Below, one piece after another: positions 58,701 to 64,000 of a stretch of 64,000 nt of DNA; position 1 is the first letter of the stretch, and each line of letters starts with the position of its first letter. The notes beneath the pieces are model-generated. The model was not told the DNA's origin. It worked only from the letters and a program-made list of their open reading frames with translations, and searched no databases. The translations under genes and the position numbers were made by a program. Source of the stretch: Watersipora subatra (taxonomy: Eukaryota > Bryozoa > Gymnolaemata > Cheilostomatida > Watersiporidae); the NCBI RefSeq assembly GCF_963576615.1, contig NC_088710.1, positions 19,897,114-19,961,113 of the forward strand, in the 5' to 3' direction.

Positions 58701-59714
58701 CAATCATGATTGAATATTCAAATAGCAGGCTGCAACTTTTGCTTTTTCTCAGTGCTGGCCATTATCATTATGTTTATTTGCAGATTAATAGAAGCATATG
58801 AAACAAACTGAGTTGTCAGCATATTTATAGGTAAGTTACAAGAAATTACTAGCCAACTACATACTGAAGTAATTACACGTATAAGTACATTACCAAATGG
58901 GTCATGCAGAAAGAGGTGATGCAACACAATCACATGCTGATGCAATGCAGAGTATTCAGTATTTATAAAACCGATATATACATGTATGTTGTGTGATGCA
59001 GAATCTTTGAATGTTTACAGTAATTATATAGCGCATTGGTTATGCGGAACAAATCCAGTGAGTTTCATGAACTACATGTATTTCCTGTGCAAAACTTGGC
59101 ACAAGAAAGTGGGCAACTCCAAATGGGCAAGTGGGCCACATTTTGCAAACGAACCATAGTTTAGCCACCCTTGATCAAGTTATGAGTATTTAGTTGAACC
59201 TGCACAGTATTTTCAGTTCTCTTTGAAAAATGTTCTAAAAAATATCTTTCTAAAATATCTTCGAAATTTTAAAGACTAATAAAATAGTCAAAAGTCAGCT
59301 TTAGAACTGTTGTATACTGTACAAATTATAAACTGTTTTAGAAATTTGTTCTAACACACTGATCCATAATCTCACTGTGCCATTCAACAAAACATCAGTC
59401 TGCTATATTATACAGTTAATGGGAATACATCTGTTTCATGGTGAAAACTTATGCTTGTTTTCATACAAATATAGCAAGAGCTAGGTGTACAACGTTGAAA
59501 CTTATGTAGGCTGTCAATTTATAGCTTTATTACTTCAAAAATATCATTCGTTTTTCACATACCAACAATGTTCACTTTTTACCTGAAGTGCCTCTAATCT
59601 TCTTCCGCATCCGACTACTTTCATGCCATTCTCCAAGAGTTTGCTAACGGTCGCTTTGCCTATACCTGTTGCAGCTCCGGTGATTAATGCTACTTTTCCA
59701 CACCACCTCTCCAT
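49765..59714 (-). CDS. DHRS11-like short-chain dehydrogenase/reductase, gene B
   Basis: Six exons: 59714-59583, 56534-56334, 56229-56135, 55844-55709, 53649-53563 and 49872-49765 (stop 49767-49765), giving 252 residues. Exons 1-5 have exactly the sizes and phases of gene A, and all introns are GT-AG. Motifs TGAATGIG (12-19), NNAG (88-91), Ser143 region (INSLSG), Tyr158 and Lys162 (YASSK) and SPG are all present, so this copy looks catalytically intact. Expected role as for DHRS11: NADP(H)-dependent reduction of carbonyl or steroid substrates in the cytosol. The last exon ends LIRPLQQTS, close to the DHRS11 C-terminus and five residues shorter than gene A. AATAAA on the minus strand lies at 49562-49557. 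Intron 1 is enlarged by a hAT relic and a longer minisatellite. Confidence 0.9.
50161..50289. repeat. Dispersed repeat unit, copy of 11500-11640
   Basis: Shares GCTAAGATCTTGAGGCGAG and ACCCATACGGG. Again sits between TA-rich tracts. Confidence 0.7.
50297..51851 (+). mobile_element. Head-to-tail cluster of Helitron-like/tRNA-like elements
   Basis: Three units: about 50297-51256, 51257-51487 and 51488-51851. Each starts with a TATA-rich leader and ends in CCGGGCAACGCC- or CCGAGCAAGGCCGGGC-like hairpin DNA followed by (C/G)AGTTAGT, CTAGT or AATAGT. The first has a clear antisense tRNA-like part (reverse complement GTATAGCTCAGTGGTAGAG, then GAGTTCAAGTCC, 50366-50448). The third has CTCGCGTAGCTAAATTAG. 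Copy 1 lacks the whole cluster, having only the element that follows. No Rep/helicase frame. Confidence 0.55.
51852..52260 (+). mobile_element. tRNA-like interspersed repeat, copy-2 equivalent of copy d
   Basis: Antisense tRNA-like part at 51940-52015. Otherwise as 23466-23880. Confidence 0.55.
52261..53096. other. Intron 5 of gene B, no further feature
   Basis: Matches 23880-24820 with small indels. Confidence 0.5.
53097..53285. repeat. 30-bp minisatellite in gene B intron 5
   Basis: About 6-7 units with core ACACATCAGAGTGCTTGTTA, half the size of the gene A array. Confidence 0.8.
54092..55708. repeat. 37-bp minisatellite in gene B intron 4, about 44 units
   Basis: Same unit as in gene A and directly abutting the exon-4 donor. 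The junction (TATCAGTACGTATGTCATCT) and the unit (CATCAGTAGGTATGTCATCT) differ at two of these 20 bases. The array is more homogeneous than that of gene A. Confidence 0.9.
56618..57645. repeat. 29-bp minisatellite in gene B intron 1, about 35 units
   Basis: Same unit as 28893-29277, expanded almost threefold. Confidence 0.9.
57858..59173 (-). mobile_element. hAT transposon relic
   Basis: Left end CAGGGGTAGCCAAAC. The right end in reverse complement is CAAGGGTGGCTAAAC, both typical hAT termini. Flanking 8-mers ATTCATTT and ATCAAGTT match at 5 of 8. On the minus strand near 58560-58300, broken pieces such as TKWLAPYSYADLVKLFMLEV followed by VFPDRK recall the N-terminal half of hAT transposases of the ZBED5/GTF2IRD2 type, with stops. 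Not found in copy 1. Confidence 0.65.
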
Positions 59715-59719
59715 ACTGC

Positions 59720-60931
59720 CTTTCTATTTACTTGTTGTGGCCTAGGAAACTTTTGACCTATAAGTGCAGAACAACTTTCTGCCTCACTGGTACAAGTTAG
59801 GTAGTACTTGCTCTAAGACAAATGACATATGTTACGCTTGGCTGCACAACACTTGTGACATGATACTTGATTTCTATGTAATGACAGTATTCATCCAAAC
59901 CAGACTGTCAAACTATTTAACACTGTTTACTGCAGTGCTAGACTTCCTCGTTAAATAAATCTTAGTATGTTTACCATTCACCACGTTTTTGTGAAAATCA
60001 GTTACATATTTCTAACAACAGCACATTGATTTTGTCTGCACTTTTTTCAAATAAATTATTTGAAAAAAGAATTTCATGTTTAATGCTCATGCCACATCAA
60101 GCTAAGGTTTTATGGAATACTTCTGGTATGCTCTGCACATGTTGTATGTTTTTGCGCGAGCTTTTTAATCAAACACATTCTAGTACACAATTATTGAACT
60201 ATTATTAGTTCTCGCATAAGATTTTTTATATAATGAAAATTTCATAAACTTTGCGGTTAGTCGCGCTATGTGATTACATATTTCAAATCATAAAAAGCCG
60301 TAAAGCTCAATTCGGCACTCATATGTAACATACCTGCCGCTGAACTTGTTACGCAGTTTCAATTTGTGTTTTGTTATCTCAGAAAATGCTTGATTTGTGG
60401 GCATAAATAAATTATTTAATCATTGTTGAAACTTGTTTATTTATTGAGCATCATCATTGACAAAAGTCATTTGTTTGATGTGATGTAGAGTGGTACAAAC
60501 AATTCCTATACACTATGTACCTGAATGGTACACTATATATCCTTAGTTATTTCTTTAATCTTTATACGTGTATAATAAGACTAGCCATTATATAACCATG
60601 TGTTGAGGGTGGGCCTGTTTTCTGCTAACTATGAATCATTGTAAGTCTTCTATGGCAGGCCACATAAGATAGCTGACAAATCAACTTTACTCTCTTCAAC
60701 TTGCTCCCTTGCCCTCTAGGGTATAAATACTTTTGTATCTATGATTATATCCATTCTTGTGCACCACACAATACAAACTACAACCTTCTCTAGATCTTTC
60801 TACAAGCATTAACCAGCTAGCTAGCAATTGTCTGCATTGCATCAGCAAGTATCTTCTTCAATAAGCAACTAGGTGGCAATCTCCTAAATTGCACCAGTGC
60901 CAAAGTGCATCAGCAGGACAGTTGTATCTCC
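59720..60931. other. 5' flank of gene B, duplicated non-coding sequence
   Basis: Matches 41604-43270 of copy 1. No clear promoter motif. 60800-60931 is absent from copy 1. Confidence 0.5.
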
Positions 60932-60935
60932 TTAA

Positions 60936-61809
60936 AGATTGACGCAACAAAATTCACATCACAGTTATTTGATATGAAAAGATTCACCATGTCTTACTCT
61001 GTTGTGTTTTAGGCGCGGAGTATATGGGAAAGGTGATTACAAGCTCTTAAAAGCTCAAAAACAAACAGAAAATCACAGCCACACGAGATCGCCCTAGTTT
61101 GGATTCCCTTTCCAAAACGGCTCAAATGCGATGTAGTTGTGAGAGATGGCTTCTGTTTACACTTTCTTGCAACCTTATTCGTCGAAATATTTTCACAAAT
61201 ATACTCCACACATTCAATAAAACTATGTTTATTGTTCTTACGCGTCTGTTTTATCGTCATTGTAATGCTGTCACTTTTAGCACTGATATCTTATAACTTA
61301 CCGTAAAAAATTGTTAAACTTTTTAACCTTAGCTCGAAGGAGTACATATCATTGTCTGATAATCATGACGAGCCTATTGGTCCCCTGTGACAATCGAAAA
61401 GTGCTGCAAAAATTATTTGCGAAGTATTAGGTCACATGATCAGAGAACGACTTGACGATTGAATAATGCCGAAACAAAACTGTAAAGTAGCGAGCATCTA
61501 TATTTGATACGGGGTCTTCGGTAAAACCCGAAGCGTTTGTCATAAACTAGTACTACGATAAGTTTTATATTGAGCTTTGTATTGGCCTTTCAATTCACGT
61601 GAGAACATACGTGACAAGACGATAACCAAATTTCGTGGCTGCGTCATCGAAATAAAGAAATTCCAATCTACGGCCGCTTTTCGTTTTGAGCTTTTAAGAG
61701 CTTGTAATCACATTTCCACATATTTGGCACTTACAACACAACAGAGTAAGACATGGTGAATCTTTTGATACCAAATAACTGTAATGTGAATTTTGTTGCA
61801 AGTCAACCT
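60936..61809. mobile_element. TTAA-flanked DNA transposon, 874 bp
   Basis: TTAA at 60932-60935 and 61810-61813. Diverged terminal inverted repeats of about 150 bases contain CAACAAAATTCACAT and AAAAGATTCACCATGTCTTA at both ends. TTAA duplication is typical of piggyBac and Kolobok, and the AGRTTGAC termini fit neither cleanly. No transposase. Absent from copy 1. Confidence 0.75.
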
Positions 61810-61813
61810 TTAA

Positions 61814-62728
61814 CCTTTTCCACTTGTCAGGTGTCTCAGGACCCAAAGGAGGTACTCCTTTTTTTTAATAGAGCTAGTTGGAGCTGCAATCTCTGTAAAC
61901 ATGTCAGGGATTGGACATCCCCTTAAGACTGCTAACCAAAAGCCACTTCTTTAGTGGCAGCAGTGGGATTCTGGGCAAGAAGGTAGAAAACAAGGAAGCA
62001 AACTGTGTTCAGCTCTACACATATCCATAAACTAGGAGTTATCTTCTATATGCCCTGATCAGTGACAAAGAAGCAATATTGCTCTGTTACTCCGTTTTTA
62101 ATCCTACACATACCTGTAAGATAGAAGTCATCATCTATATATGGCTTGCTACACTAGTTGACTAACACAGTCAGTTAGTCGCTGACTCACAGACAGATCC
62201 AGTTAGACATGTTTAGCATACACCGTAAATGTTTAGGTTTTGTGGTCTGCAGTTGTTGCATTGTTTATGAAGGTATTGAGCTACGGCCTTTAGTAATGTA
62301 CCAACACATAGATCCATAACCACTAGTGTTATCATTATAATAGCATGAAAGAGTCAATAACTCAGAAAGGTTTGCTAAGAGCGGACCAGATCATTTATAT
62401 CAGTAGGTAGTTAAGCAGATGGTTGACTCATAATTTAGTTAATATTATATGAGATGCAAAATGCTACACAAGTGAGCCGAAGAGGCAAATGTAAAACTAC
62501 ATATTACTGCAAAGACATCCACAGCAAATAATTAGTTATTTTTATTTAACATAAGAGTGAAGTTCAAGGACTGCCCAGCGGATGAAACTGTTTAGTTAAT
62601 GTAAGATTCTCCTACCATAGAATTTACAATGCTATTTGAGTATTTTAACACTTGTATTGCTTGATTATATTACCAGATGGTAGTAATCCAAGGGATGCTT
62701 GAGGTTTCTTTAGCTTTTAATCGAATAG
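61814..62728. other. Duplicated non-coding sequence
   Basis: Matches 43280-44080. No gene seen. Confidence 0.5.
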
Positions 62729-62782
62729 CCCACAGGCAATAATATATAGCCCTCAGTGGGGGCTGTATATTACTGCCTGCAG
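62729..62782. repeat. Hairpin insertion, about 54 bp
   Basis: CAGGCAATAATATATAGCCC pairs with GGGCTGTATATTACTGCCTG. Copy 1 reads straight through (ATAGCCAGCAGGTGAG near 44080). Confidence 0.75.
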
Positions 62783-62799
62783 GTGAGCGTTTAAGAGGT

Positions 62800-63094
62800 T
62801 GATTCTTAGGCGTCAGACAGAGTTTTAGAACCAAATAATTTTTAGCATTTTGGCTTAAGGTGCAAGCATACCTGTGTGAAGTTTGGATAAAATCGGCCCT
62901 AGAATGTAGAAATTCATAGCGTTTATGCAGACTAACAGACAGACAATGACGAAATCGGAGTTATTAATAGAGATGCATCTTGGCTAATATTTTCAGAGAA
63001 ATTAATTAAACACTTTTAGCATTCACCATGCAAACATGTCCTATTACACAGGTTTGTCTTATACACATATAATGCTTACACACACACTAAGAAA
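62800..63094. other. Non-coding
   Basis: Contains GTCAGACAGAGTTTTAGAACC and AACAGACAGACAATGACG, resembling repeat tails. Nothing more recognised. Confidence 0.35.
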
Positions 63095-63335
63095 TAATTA
63101 AGAATATATATTATATAATGTATTGTTTTTACCAGTCTACATCCCATGAAGCAAATGATTTCTTTCAATGATGATGCTAAATAAATAAACAAGTTTTGAC
63201 AATGATTAAATGATATATTTATGCACACAGATCAAGCGTTTTCTGAGATAACAGAACACAAATTAAAACTGCGTAACAAGCTCAGCGGCAGGTATGTTAC
63301 ATATAAGTGCCAAATTGAGCTTTCAGGATAATGAT
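63095..63335 (-). repeat. Inverted copy of duplicated flank sequence
   Basis: The reverse complement matches 42820-43000 and 60310-60510 (GGCAGGTATGTTACATAT, GATCAAGCGTTTTCTGAGAT). It sits directly downstream of the SDR relic at 63365. Confidence 0.75.
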
Positions 63336-63364
63336 AATCACAGGATAATGCAGTCAGCTTTCTC

Positions 63365-63863
63365 TTCCATCTTAATGCTGACTCCAGTTCCTAGAAAATG
63401 CTACTTTGGTTTGTGATTACTATACATACTTAACCTCTCCAACTAGACTTTGTGTCGATTGCATCATGCTAGCCATACATAGTTCTACCTGTCTTTTCAA
63501 CGCATTGATTCATAGTATTACTAGGTTATTTTACAGGGTTTATTAAAACATTCGTAATAAAATAAAGTATATTTCAAATAATGCTAGTCTTCATACACTT
63601 TTAACAAAAGTTAGAGGTACAATATTTCAAGATATACAGGCCTTCAATGTATAGCTTTATTCCATTAAGATTATTACCCTTTCTTTACATACGAACAATT
63701 GCTGCTTCTTACCTTCAGTGCTTCTAATCTTCTCTCACACCCAACTACAGTACTTTCATGCCACGCTCTAGGAGTTTATTGAGATCGTTGTGCCTACACC
63801 TGCTGTAGCAGCTCTTGTAGCAGCTCCTGTAATTAACGCTACCTTTCCTCTCCACCTATCCAT
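63365..63863 (-). pseudogene. Third DHRS11-like gene, relic of exons 1 and 2
   Basis: Exon 1 (63863-63713) starts MDRWRGKVALITGAAT but then carries an extra 12-base repeat in the cofactor loop and frameshifts with stops. A good donor (GAAG then GTAAGA) remains. Exon 2 keeps only its acceptor and first few codons (GAACTGGAGTCAGC, near 63391). Beyond that the sequence is unrelated. Confidence 0.7.
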
Positions 63864-64000
63864 GTTGCCTTTCTACCGGCACATTGCTTTGTGGCACATG
63901 CTGTTAGAAGCAACGCTGGAACTAATGCCACAAGTTTCGTCTGACTACGCAACAAATGTAAGATAAAGGTTGATTATTATATTTCGAAAGTAATCACACA
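63864..64000. other. End of window
   Basis: No feature recognised. Confidence 0.4.

Larger units (their letters stand above)
45240..62790 (+). repeat. Segmental duplication, copy 2
   Basis: Collinear with copy 1. Unique to it: the Helitron-like cluster at 50.2-51.85 kb, the hAT relic at 57.86-59.17 kb, the TTAA element at 60.94-61.81 kb and the hairpin at 62.73 kb. Confidence 0.85.

Noticed and set aside
1-64000. CRISPR array or bacterial operon
   Set aside because: Tandem repeats here lack unique spacers of constant length, and genes are spliced.

Overview
This window is animal nuclear DNA. It is AT-rich, has spliced genes with GT-AG introns and AATAAA-type poly(A) signals, and is dominated by transposons, tRNA-like interspersed repeats and minisatellites. 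The mix (Ty3-type LTR element, foldback DNA transposons, hAT, TTAA and TA-target elements, tRNA-derived repeats) and the host genes (vanin/biotinidase-like, CD225/dispanin-like, DHRS11-like) suggest a marine invertebrate, perhaps a lophotrochozoan. The species cannot be fixed from the sequence.

Layout. 1-1227: 3' part of a vanin/biotinidase-family gene. 3.9-4.4 kb: an unrecognised open exon on the minus strand. 5.64-9.33 kb: a 22-bp minisatellite of about 168 units with higher-order structure. 9.98-14.63 kb (minus): a CD225 (dispanin) exon plus two candidate downstream exons. 16.12-19.95 kb: a Ty3-type retrotransposon flanked by a 5-bp TTAAC duplication. It has one 1080-codon Gag-Pol frame with no integrase core, and an inverted U3 end where the 3' LTR should be. 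22.02-30.07 kb (minus): a complete six-exon DHRS11-like dehydrogenase (gene A). 32.31-41.60 kb: a nested foldback transposon complex built on palindromic CAACTCGAGTTG arrays, including a near-perfect palindrome with 3.5-kb arms. 49.77-59.71 kb (minus): a second complete DHRS11-like gene (gene B). 63.37-63.86 kb: remains of a third.

Most of the right two thirds is one segmental duplication. About 14.3-44.3 kb (copy 1) matches about 45.2-62.8 kb (copy 2) in the same order and orientation. Many insertions occur in only one copy, so the other copy preserves an empty site. This dates the Ty3 element, several terminal-inverted-repeat elements, the foldback complex, the TTAA element and the Helitron-like cluster as later than the duplication. 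The two SDR genes share exon sizes and splice phases and carry the same three kinds of intronic minisatellite with different copy numbers.

The strongest unusual observations are: (1) the foldback complex, where TA-flanked elements are nested in each other; (2) the 37-bp intron-4 minisatellites, whose unit matches the exon-4/intron-4 splice-donor junction, so each gene carries dozens of decoy donors; (3) the retrotransposon with U3 ends at both termini and a clean target duplication. Splice positions and homologies were read by eye.
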